A stretch of DNA of 5,789 bases, taken from positions 1 through 5,789 of the forward strand of contig VSOD01000273.1 in the NCBI GenBank assembly GCA_009774655.1, written 5' to 3'. The DNA comes from Lachnospiraceae bacterium. GTDB taxonomy: Bacteria > Bacillota_A > Clostridia > Lachnospirales > Lachnospiraceae. Every line of letters begins with the position of its first letter. The stretch's first letter is position 1. This document shows, in pieces, positions 1 through 4,731 of the stretch. The notes under the pieces are model-generated. The model saw nothing but the letters and a program-made list of their open reading frames with translations. It was not told the origin of the DNA and ran no database searches. The position numbers and the translations under genes are program-made.

Positions 1-272
1 CTCATATGAATGGTATTCAACTCATTTCTGGTCTGTTTATGGGAGTAATCATAGGATACGCCATTGTTCTGACAGACAATGTTTATATTGGAATTATCAT
101 TCATGCTGTGAACAATTCTTTTTCATTCTTTAATGCAAGTGTTTTGAATGATAAGGTTTGGAGTATGTATTCTGGTAATGAGTTTATACAGATGGCTGTT
201 GGAATTATAATCTTGATAATTGGTATTCTAATGCTTCGATGGGAGATGGGCAGAGGGAAAAGGTATGGTTGA
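1..272 (+). CDS. CPBP-family intramembrane metalloprotease, C-terminal end (5' partial)
   Basis: This is the last ~90 codons of a membrane protein that enters from the left edge; the frame is open to base 1 (a CAT codon precedes the first ATG at 6), so that ATG is probably internal. Visible are a hydrophobic helix (GLFMGVIIGYAIV), the segment IGIIIHAVNNSF, and a last hydrophobic helix (VGIIILIIGILML) with a basic end. A His followed by Asn-Asn in a membrane helix near the C-terminus matches the last conserved motif (HxxxN) of CPBP/CAAX-like proteases (ABI family), which cleave within the membrane and often act in bacteriocin immunity or peptide maturation. The Glu-Glu motif that would settle activity lies outside the window. 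Family call fairly sure, substrate unknown. Confidence 0.72.
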   Translation, partial: HMNGIQLISGLFMGVIIGYAIVLTDNVYIGIIIHAVNNSFSFFNASVLNDKVWSMYSGNEFIQMAVGIIILIIGILMLRWEMGRGKRYG

Positions 273-294
273 TGTGATGATCTGACAGAAGTAA

Positions 295-573
295 AGGGAG
301 ATCAGGTCGATAGCAAGCAAGTACCAAAACAGAAAAATAGGAACCAGTGTATTGCCCTCTATTATTAAAAGTATTAAGGACTACGCATTAAGTTTTCCGG
401 TTAGATTGATTACCATAGATGCCAGAAAGGATCTGGTCGGCTGGTATAAGAGAATGGGATTTATTGAGTTTCCATATAATCCGAAATGGCAGGAGGGCTA
501 TACGACAAAGATGTACATGGATTGTCTGATTCGCCAGAAAGAACTGGAGGAATATGTCGAGTCACTTTGCTGA
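295..573 (+). pseudogene. GNAT acetyltransferase remnant, N-terminus missing
   Basis: The frame is open from 295, just after a stop at 292, and ends at the TGA at 571-573. It reads as the second half of a GNAT N-acetyltransferase. SKYQNRKIGTSVL resembles the acetyl-CoA-binding loop (Q/RxxGxG/A, here with Lys in place of the first Gly). It is followed by an amphipathic helix, a strand (RLITIDA) and the typical WYKRMGFIEF end. The N-terminal strands and substrate half (~70-90 residues) are absent, and only about 22 nt separate this piece from the upstream protease stop, so the missing part has been deleted. A TTG at 352 could serve as a start, but it lies after the CoA loop and has no clear ribosome site. 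Probably non-functional; original substrate unknown. Confidence 0.68.
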
Positions 574-634
574 GATCTGCTGACAGAGAGGTTGGATGTG
601 AGGAGAGTTTTGGAATAGTGGAAGGGAGGAACAT

Positions 635-790
635 ATGAATACTTATTGGACAGAACCAGTTATTTTATCGAGAGAGCAGTTCAGGCAGCTGTCGGATTCT
701 CTTTGCAGACCGGATAAAGAGTATATGGATAGACGTAATGCCTTATTTGCGGCCAATAATTGCAAATATTACAGCTTCATCACCCTATAG
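635..790 (+). CDS. Small orphan protein, 51 aa, unknown
   Basis: An ATG at 635 preceded by a purine-rich ribosome site (GGGAGGA, 624-630, with a short 4-nt spacer) opens a 51-codon frame ending with TAG at 788-790. The peptide starts MNTYWTEPVILSREQF and ends YYSFITL. It is polar, with no signal peptide or membrane helix, and I recognise no family. The next frame stays open through the stop (…PYSAYDISFMNFKEEE, stop about 831-833), so the gene may once have continued and been cut by a one-base shift. Given the truncated neighbours, a broken gene is about as likely as a real small protein. Confidence 0.4.
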   Translation: MNTYWTEPVILSREQFRQLSDSLCRPDKEYMDRRNALFAANNCKYYSFITL

Positions 791-848
791 CGCATATGAT
801 ATTTCATTTATGAATTTTAAGGAAGAGGAGTGAGCATGGAGTAGTAGG

Positions 849-901
849 AAAAGGGACTGTTAAGTCTGGGATTTTTAATCTCGTGTGTAACAGTCCCTTT
901 T
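849..901. terminator. Bidirectional rho-independent terminator
   Basis: A perfect 14-bp stem (AAAAGGGACTGTTA at 849-862 with TAACAGTCCCTTTT at 888-901) encloses a symmetric 5x5 internal loop and a second 5-bp stem (GGGAT 868-872 with ATCTC 878-882, one G-U pair) closed by a TTTTA loop. A-rich on the left and T-rich on the right, it can end transcription from the + strand genes on the left and from the - strand blaI-blaR1 operon on the right, which converge here. Confidence 0.85.
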
Positions 902-998
902 ATTATATTTATATGAGTAGTTTGCTCGCATTCTGAGTTTTACGCTCAAAAAGTAATGGAGCCTCCAGTAATTTTGATTGTACTATCAGATACATTTG

Positions 999-1781
999 TC
1001 AAATAAAATAATTGGTGGAAGAAAGAACAAAGCCCCTTTTTTCTTCAAATCTGATCAGGGTAGCGGCGTAGTCAATTCTTCCTTTTTCACCGAGAATGCT
1101 CACGACAGCTTCGTCGCAGGCTAATTCAATATCACGGTTTGCATAAAAATACATGATCCATACGCATGGATTAAACCAGTGAATACAAACAACAGTAGCA
1201 AACAACCATTTCAGCAGAACATCACATCTTTTTATATGGATATATTCATGGGTAAGAATGTAAGAAACGTCTGAAACTTTTTCTTGCCCGAGAGCTTTCG
1301 GTAAAAGGATTACCGGGTGGAATAGTCCATAAGTCAACGGCGTGCAGATCTGATCTGACTGACAGATCTTTATTCTGCGTTGGAGTGGATGTTTCGCGCA
1401 CCACCTTTTTACAAGGATATTGTCTACAGGTAACGCTGTTCTATAAATCTTCAAATGTCTGTGATGCGTAAATAGAAAAAGTAGAAGACAAATGAAAAAA
1501 CCCAAAAGCCAACATACTAGAGGAAATAGTATACTGCAGACAGATAAACAGGTCGTTTCCGGATTGTAGGACTCATTCCTGTCATGGAATACATTGATTA
1601 ATGTATAGATGCTCAACCGTGACGGAACGGAAAACGGAAGCAACAGGCGGAGTAGCGCCGTTTCCCAGAGGAGAAGAAACATTCTTTTGGGAAAATGATA
1701 AAGGGCAATCCGCCGGATGAACAATACAATAATAATGAAAATACCCGATGTTATGCTCATTTTTAGTATCATGTTAATCAT
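999..1781 (-). CDS. blaR1: BlaR1/MecR1-type M56 zinc metallopeptidase, C-terminal sensor missing
   Basis: The 260-residue membrane protein starts at the ATG 1779-1781, overlapping the end of blaI by 8 nt (ATGATTAA), so translation is probably coupled. Hydrophobic helices lie near residues 8-24, 33-50 and 80-105. A cytoplasmic M56 protease domain follows, with the zinc motif HEYIH (178-182), a helix through FNPCVWIMYFYA, and RDIELACDE (216-224), which supplies the further conserved acidic residues. In BlaR1/MecR1 proteins this protease is switched on when an outer C-terminal domain senses a signal (beta-lactams in the classic case) and leads to loss of BlaI. Here the frame stops soon after EEKRGF, where homologues continue with an IEERI-like segment, a fourth helix and the sensor. 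The 3' part is therefore lost at about 1003. Signal sensing is unlikely; residual protease activity is possible. The family is clear, the ligand is not. Confidence 0.85.
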   Translation of the reverse strand: MINMILKMSITSGIFIIIVLFIRRIALYHFPKRMFLLLWETALLRLLLPFSVPSRLSIYTLINVFHDRNESYNPETTCLSVCSILFPLVCWLLGFFICLLLFLFTHHRHLKIYRTALPVDNILVKRWCAKHPLQRRIKICQSDQICTPLTYGLFHPVILLPKALGQEKVSDVSYILTHEYIHIKRCDVLLKWLFATVVCIHWFNPCVWIMYFYANRDIELACDEAVVSILGEKGRIDYAATLIRFEEKRGFVLSSTNYFI

Positions 1782-2145
1782 CCTGCTGTTTGAAATGATC
1801 GATAAGCTGTTCTAGATGCTGTATTTCATCCATAGACAGTTTTTGGCTGTTTAAGAGAGACGCTACCAACCGGTCTGCACCGCCGTCATACATTTTGTCG
1901 ATCAATTCTCTGGTCTCAAATTCCTGCACCTGCTCTTTTGTAATAAGAGGTCTGCAGACAAAACCTGGTTCTTTACGATTGACTACTCCTTTATCGATGC
2001 ATTTCTTGATGACCGTGTAAGTAGTAGTTTTACTCCATCCAATCTGCTCTTTTAGTGTTTCTGCAATGGATCTTGCGGTGGTCTCACCTCCTTTCCATAG
2101 GATTTCCATGATTTTAAGTTCAGAATCAAAAAGTTTGATCTCCAA
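1774..2145 (-). CDS. blaI: BlaI/MecI/CopY-family transcriptional repressor
   Basis: This 123-residue protein has the normal family length. Its N-terminal winged helix carries the hallmarks: SELKIMEILW (8-17), then TTARSIAETL, WSKTTTYTVIKKCIDKGVV (recognition helix) and the wing FVCRPLITKEQ. The short C-terminal dimerisation helices (about 74-120) follow. The start is a TTG at 2143-2145 placed 5 nt after a strong ribosome site (AGGAGGTG, complement of 2151-2158). Such repressors bind dyads over their own promoter as dimers and are removed by cleavage or loss of binding when BlaR1 is activated. At the place where MecI is cut (Asn-Phe), this protein seems to have Asn99-Ser100; the alignment there is approximate. 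The gene looks intact, with a good promoter and operators upstream and blaR1 coupled downstream. Confidence 0.9.
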   Translation of the reverse strand: MEIKLFDSELKIMEILWKGGETTARSIAETLKEQIGWSKTTTYTVIKKCIDKGVVNRKEPGFVCRPLITKEQVQEFETRELIDKMYDGGADRLVASLLNSQKLSMDEIQHLEQLIDHFKQQDD

Positions 2146-2164
2146 AAATTCACCTCCTATATCA

Positions 2165-2180
2165 TTCTATCACAGTAGAA
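2165..2180. promoter_or_regulatory. Downstream BlaI operator dyad
   Basis: A 16-bp dyad TTCTATCACAGTAGAA (5-bp arms TTCTA/TAGAA, partly symmetric centre). It has the same layout as the dyad at 2199-2214, with starts 34 bp apart, and lies in the transcribed leader just before the blaI ribosome site. A weaker TAC-N4-GTA element lies between the two (about 2185-2194). Paired dyads around the promoter of a blaI gene fit autoregulation by two bound dimers. Confidence 0.6.
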
Positions 2181-2197
2181 TACTTACTGTTGTAGTT

Positions 2198-2226
2198 ATT
2201 CTACCGCAATAGAACAAAGCTGTCAA
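2198..2226 (-). promoter_or_regulatory. blaI-blaR1 promoter with overlapping operator
   Basis: On the - strand, TTGACA (complement of 2221-2226) is followed after exactly 17 nt by TAGAAT (complement of 2198-2203), a near-consensus sigma-A promoter. The -10 box lies inside the dyad TTCTACCGCAATAGAA (2199-2214), so a bound repressor would block RNA polymerase directly. The start should be near 2190, giving a leader of about 45 nt up to the TTG start at 2145. Confidence 0.8.
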
Positions 2227-2247
2227 CAAGATTTTCGTTTTTATGAA

Positions 2248-2433
2248 TCAGATTGAAATTTCTTTTTCTGCAGTTTCAAATGTCAAGTCCTGTTCCAGAG
2301 ACCGCATTTCTTCAAAATAGTCTCCGTCTGTCTCCTTGATCATGCGCCGGATGGCTGTATTGGTAGCCGGAACAGAGGAATATCCCTGACGGACAAATAC
2401 ACCTTCCGGGCGAAGCCCTTTTTTTGCGATATA
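2248..2433 (-). pseudogene. AlbA_2-domain (Schlafen/RecG-like) gene, isolated middle fragment
   Basis: The frame between a TGA at 2437-2439 and a TGA at 2248-2250 reads YIAKKGLRPEGVFVRQGYSS, then VPATNTAIRRMI, then a Glu/Asp-rich stretch ending SLEQDLTFETAEKEISI. This matches the end of the AlbA_2 DNA-binding/ATPase-associated domain and the linker after it in clostridial 'RNA-binding domain / ATP-binding' proteins: GLRPEGVFVRxG followed by AIRRMIKETDGD. There is no start codon with a ribosome site, and both sides are cut: the N-terminal ~90 residues and the long C-terminal part are missing. It ends right beside the direct repeat at 2435. The N- and C-terminal ends of a gene of the same family lie at 3924-4312, which lacks this middle part. 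Confidence 0.65.
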
Positions 2434-2434
2434 A

Positions 2435-2492
2435 GATCAGAAAAATGGTTAGAATAGGGTAACAGTTAAACCGAAGTCTGCTGAACTGTTAC
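2435..2492 (+). repeat. Direct repeat copy A with inverted-repeat hairpin
   Basis: GATCAGAAAAATGGTTAGA (2435-2453) recurs exactly at 4379-4397. After a 4-5 nt variable spacer both copies continue with GTAACAGTT (here 2459-2467). In this copy a perfect reverse complement AACTGTTAC follows at 2484-2492, giving a 9-bp stem with a 16-nt loop. The longer arm GCTGAACTGTTAC (2480-2492) is also the perfect reverse complement of 4402-4414. The repeat lies at the broken edge of the AlbA_2 middle fragment and just upstream of the Rpn promoter. Confidence 0.75.
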
Positions 2493-2521
2493 AGGGAGGA
2501 AGAAATTTAATGTGAATTTTA

Positions 2522-2550
2522 TTGTAAAGATAAGCGTTTTTTTGTATAAT
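2522..2550 (+). promoter_or_regulatory. Promoter of the Rpn nuclease gene
   Basis: TTGTAA (2522-2527), 17 nt, TATAAT (2545-2550). The -10 is perfect and the spacing ideal; the start should be about 2556-2557, at the foot of the leader hairpin. Confidence 0.75.
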
Positions 2551-2555
2551 TGAAG

Positions 2556-2592
2556 TGTGACAGGAACAGGATATATCGTATCTTGTGTCACA
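2556..2592 (+). promoter_or_regulatory. 5'-leader stem-loop of the Rpn mRNA
   Basis: TGTGACA (2556-2562) pairs with TGTCACA (2586-2592), and CAGGATA (2567-2573) pairs with TATCTTG (2579-2585, one G-U). The result is 14 pairs, with one 4-nt bulge (GGAA) on the 5' side and a 5-nt loop. It begins at or next to the expected transcription start and ends about 15 nt before the ribosome site. A 5'-end hairpin could stabilise the RNA or modulate translation; as DNA it could be an operator. Confidence 0.55.
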
Positions 2593-2617
2593 GATTTTTA
2601 GAAATCGAGGTGGTAAA

Positions 2618-3396
2618 GTGTCAGACGATACAAAACAGACGCAGGAAGTTAAAGCAAAGCGTACCGCAAAAAACAGTGTGTTTTTAGACCTTTTCCAAGA
2701 TAAAAAGAATTTGTTGAAACTGTATAAGACATTGCACCCAGAGGATACAGACGCAACAGATTGCTTTTGTTGTTGGAGGCGCAATCGAGTTGGACGGTAA
2801 ATATTTTAATCAGAATACTGCTGTATTTAGCACAGAGTTACCATGAATATTTTGAGCGAACCAGTCAGAGCCTGTATAAGAGCAAGAAAGTAAAAATGCC
2901 AAAGCCAGAATTATATGTGATATATACTGGCAACAAAGGCAGAAAACCCGATACCATATCTTTATCGCAAGAGTTTTTTGGCGGTGCAGATATTGATATT
3001 GAGATAAAAGCTAAAGTCATATATGAGAGCGACAAGGATAATATCATCAATGAGTACATTGTTTTTTGCAAAGTTTTTAACAAGCAGATAAAAGAACATG
3101 GAATGACAAAACAGGCGGTTACAGAAACAATCCGTATTTGCAAGGACAGGAACATCTTAAAACAATATCTAAGTAGTAAGGAAGTGGAGGTAGTAACGAT
3201 TATGATGAGTTTATTTGATGACGAGCAGATTATGAGGACTTATGCGAAAGACATTGAAAAAGAAACAGAAAGAAAAACAGCAGAGAAAATGATAAAAATG
3301 GGAAAACTATCACTAGAAGAAATTAGTTTATGTGTGCCAACTTTATCATTTGACGAGTTAAAGGAACTTGAAGCCGAGGTTATGCAGTTAGCATGA
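2618..3396 (+). pseudogene. Rpn-family PD-(D/E)XK nuclease / putative transposase, internally deleted
   Basis: The GTG start at 2618 follows a GAGGTGG ribosome site. The first 47 codons contain KRTAKNSVFLDLFQDKKNLL and YKTLHPEDTDAT, typical of clostridial Rpn recombination-promoting nucleases. Then the frame shifts: this frame stops at 2800 (TAA), while the rest of the protein continues in another frame from about 2758 with LLLLLEAQSSWTVN, YLAQSYHEYF, KMPKPELYVIYTGN, SLSQEFFGG and the usual tail ending ELEAEVMQLA. About 25 residues that normally link the parts (around a conserved NDLGF-like stretch expected to carry the catalytic Asp) are missing, while the ExQ half of the active site (EAQS) remains. 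The protein is thus almost surely dead. Promoter, leader hairpin and terminator are still intact. Rpn proteins are usually short multi-copy mobile genes of uncertain movement. Confidence 0.85.
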
Positions 3397-3430
3397 TCGG
3401 CAAAACAATTTAATATCAAAATAACAGCGT

Positions 3431-3475
3431 AAAGGCGCAAGGAACAGTAAATTTGTAAACCATGCGTCTTTTTTT
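3431..3475 (+). terminator. Rho-independent terminator after the Rpn gene
   Basis: AAAGGCGCA (3431-3439) pairs with TGCGTCTTT (3463-3471, one G-U pair) over a 23-nt loop, and the T run continues to 3475. It lies 35 nt after the Rpn stop codon. Confidence 0.65.
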
Positions 3476-3491
3476 GCATCCCTAAAGGAAT

Positions 3492-3671
3492 ATGAGCGAC
3501 AACATTCAGACCAACACCACAGGGGGATTAACGCCCTGTTTACAACAGAAGATTGACAAGACAAGGTGTTTTCGTATGCGACATCGACAACGCCGGCTTG
3601 TTCTTCGGCGGGGGAAATGGGCGGTTCGTCGATATATTTTTCCTGATATAAGGCCTGCGCCAATGTCTTGA
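3492..3671 (+). pseudogene. Possible TnpW-like small transposon protein, N-terminal remnant
   Basis: An ATG at 3492 after TAAAGGA opens a 59-codon frame. The first ~24 residues (MSDNIQTNTTGGLTPCLQQK then IDKT) resemble the start of small conjugative-transposon proteins of the TnpW type, where a polar Asn/Thr-rich head is followed by a QxxIGKTTYxV strand. After IDKT (about 3563) the peptide becomes Arg-rich nonsense that lies antisense to the blaR1-like remnant, so the join is probably near 3560. The similarity is from memory of a weakly conserved family, and the call is tentative. Chance coding is the main alternative. Confidence 0.3.
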
Positions 3672-3915
3672 TCTCTGACTCGGATAAGGATACGTTTTGT
3701 CTGGTTACGTGTTCTTCGAGTTCAGTCATTAAAGATTCGTCAATAAAGGCAAGCGGTTTTTTGGTGGCATATATTGTCATGCCTGCCATGATCATGCAGG
3801 TCAGCAATGCGGCTGTTATATTTTTCGTTTTATGTTTTGACATAGCAGTCCTCCATAGGATTTCAATGATCTGTGCCAAACAAGGATGTGGCGCATAAAA
3901 ATACAGGATCCGTAG
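3562..3915 (-). pseudogene. Second BlaR1-like remnant: end of M56 domain, last helix and start of outer domain
   Basis: Reading leftward from 3915, the frame gives LRILYFYA, which matches WIMYFYA of the intact-looking blaR1. The DNA agrees too: bases 3893-3914 match 1141-1162 at about 20 of 22 positions. The HxxxCDE-type zinc region that should follow is gone. The frame continues with IIEILWRTAM, which can be aligned to the IEERIxxIM segment of BlaR1 homologues, then a basic stretch and a hydrophobic helix (NITAALLTCMIMAGMTIYAT). An outer acidic segment (ESLMTELEEHVTRQNVSLSE) runs on to about YIDEPPISPAEEQAG. The open frame then runs antisense through the TnpW-like piece and has no meaning there. 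A GGAGG 6 nt before the ATG at 3842 means a small separate secreted protein from 3842 is the alternative. Confidence 0.5.
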
Positions 3916-3923
3916 GTGTTTGC

Positions 3924-4312
3924 TTACTCTGTAAGGCGATAATACGTATTTCTGCTTCTTCCTTCTTGAATGATCTGCCCTTTCTCGATCATCTGTTTTA
4001 GTAGCTGTCCACAGGTTGTCTGGCTGACTCCCAGCGCCTTTTCTACGTCTTTTTTTGTGAAGGCCCCCTGTTCTTTTGCCAAAGCGATTACCATATCCTC
4101 ATCCATGCTGTCTTTCGGCGGGGCGGCGCACGCTTTTCCCTGACCTGCAAAGCTGCTCCATCCGGGTCATCGAGGCCGACCACAGTTCCGTCATCCTGAA
4201 CGCCAATATACAATTTCCCGCCTTCGCAATTTGCAAACGCAATAATCTCTTTCTTGATGTCATCCACGACAACAGACTTTAATTCTACGGTCTCGCTTTC
4301 CTGATAGATCAT
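3924..4312 (-). pseudogene. AlbA_2-domain (Schlafen/RecG-like) gene reduced to its two ends
   Basis: The N-terminal part starts at ATG 4310-4312, 7 nt after AGAAGG (an ATG at 4340-4342 is the alternative). It reads MIYQESETVELKS, IKKEIIAFANCEGGKLYIGV and GLDDPDGAALQV, the hallmark of AlbA_2 domains. This frame then drifts and ends near 4088. The C-terminal part runs in another frame from MDEDMVIALA (4106) to the TAA at 3924-3926: FTKKDVEKALGVSQTTCGQL and KGQIIQEGRSRNTYYRL, the closing winged helix of these proteins. Family members are usually about 450-500 residues, so some 300-350 residues between about 4110 and 4150, including the ATPase-like core, are deleted with a frameshift. Such proteins are proposed regulators or stress-linked ATP-binding proteins. 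Non-functional here; the family is fairly certain. Confidence 0.75.
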
Positions 4313-4331
4313 CTGATCGCCTTCTGAAAAG

Positions 4332-4373
4332 ATTCTATCCATATTCTACCCACATTCTAACCATTCTTGTCAA
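4332..4373 (-). promoter_or_regulatory. Upstream region of the AlbA_2 gene with phased ATTCTA repeats
   Basis: Read on the + strand, ATTCTA occurs at 4332, 4343 and 4354, exactly 11 bp apart, with a degenerate ATTCTT at 4363. On the - strand these are TAGAAT boxes. TTGACA (complement of 4368-4373) with the middle TAGAAT (complement of 4343-4348) gives a promoter with a rather long 19-nt spacer. A start near 4336 would favour the ATG at 4312 for the gene. One helical turn between repeats suggests a protein bound along one face of the DNA. Confidence 0.4.
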
Positions 4374-4378
4374 GGAGC

Positions 4379-4414
4379 GATCAGAAAAATGGTTAGATAT
4401 AGTAACAGTTCAGC
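4379..4414 (+). repeat. Direct repeat copy B
   Basis: GATCAGAAAAATGGTTAGA (4379-4397) is identical to 2435-2453, and GTAACAGTT follows after four bases as in copy A. GTAACAGTTCAGC (4402-4414) is the perfect reverse complement of 2480-2492. Locally, AATGGTTAGA (4388-4397) also forms a 10-bp inverted repeat with TCTAACCATT (4356-4365) in the AlbA_2 upstream region. Confidence 0.75.
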
Positions 4415-4444
4415 CCGGCCCGGGTCTATACATTTACTGCAAAT

Positions 4445-4467
4445 GAACTTTGTTTTTGACAAAGTTC
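4445..4467. repeat. Perfect 9-bp inverted repeat
   Basis: GAACTTTGT (4445-4453), loop TTTTG, ACAAAGTTC (4459-4467). There is no T run on either side, so it is not a convincing terminator; it may be an operator or an RNA fold. The rest of 4343-4731 holds repeat B, the + strand promoter at 4584 and an untranslated leader; nothing else was recognised there. Confidence 0.5.
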
Positions 4468-4583
4468 GTGAGAACATGTGAATTTGACCAGAAGAATCTG
4501 CCCCTCGCAGTACGCCGTTTTTCAAGAACGACAGCATAGCCGGAGTAAAAATGATATAGCGGAACTGTAAAAAATTGCATCAG

Positions 4584-4612
4584 TTGTAAAAAAGATGTAA
4601 TCGTGATATACT
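4584..4612 (+). promoter_or_regulatory. Promoter of the membrane protein gene
   Basis: TTGTAA (4584-4589), 17 nt, TATACT (4607-4612). The same 9-mer TGTAAAAAA occurs at 4566 and 4586, 20 bp apart, and overlaps the -35 box. A start near 4618-4620 gives a leader of about 110 nt. Confidence 0.65.
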
Positions 4613-4731
4613 AAGCAATGAAATTTCCGCGGCGGGACGGATTTGGTGTCGAAACGGGCGGGAAATGTAATTTACAGAGTGTATTCAGAGATATGCCAGG
4701 CCAGTCCTGTGGTATCCATACAGAGGGAACG

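Noticed and set aside
2449..2784. - strand frame opposite the start of the Rpn gene
   Set aside because: Antisense to recognisable Rpn coding sequence, promoter and leader hairpin; the peptide resembles nothing.
2865..3479. Two - strand frames inside and after the Rpn gene
   Set aside because: Antisense shadows of the Rpn coding sequence; hydrophobic only because the + strand peptide is rich in charged codons.
3388..3561. Extension of the blaR1-like remnant to the left
   Set aside because: The Cys/Trp-rich peptide here is the antisense of the TnpW-like piece and the Rpn terminator, so the open frame is accidental.
3668..4282. Two + strand frames opposite the blaR1 and AlbA_2 remnants
   Set aside because: They are antisense to recognisable BlaR1-like and AlbA_2 segments and lack ribosome sites.
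2435..4414. Repeats considered as a CRISPR array
   Set aside because: Only two full copies nearly 2 kb apart with genes between them and no spacers or cas genes.
4445..4467. Hairpin considered as a terminator
   Set aside because: No T run follows on either strand, so only an inverted repeat is reported.
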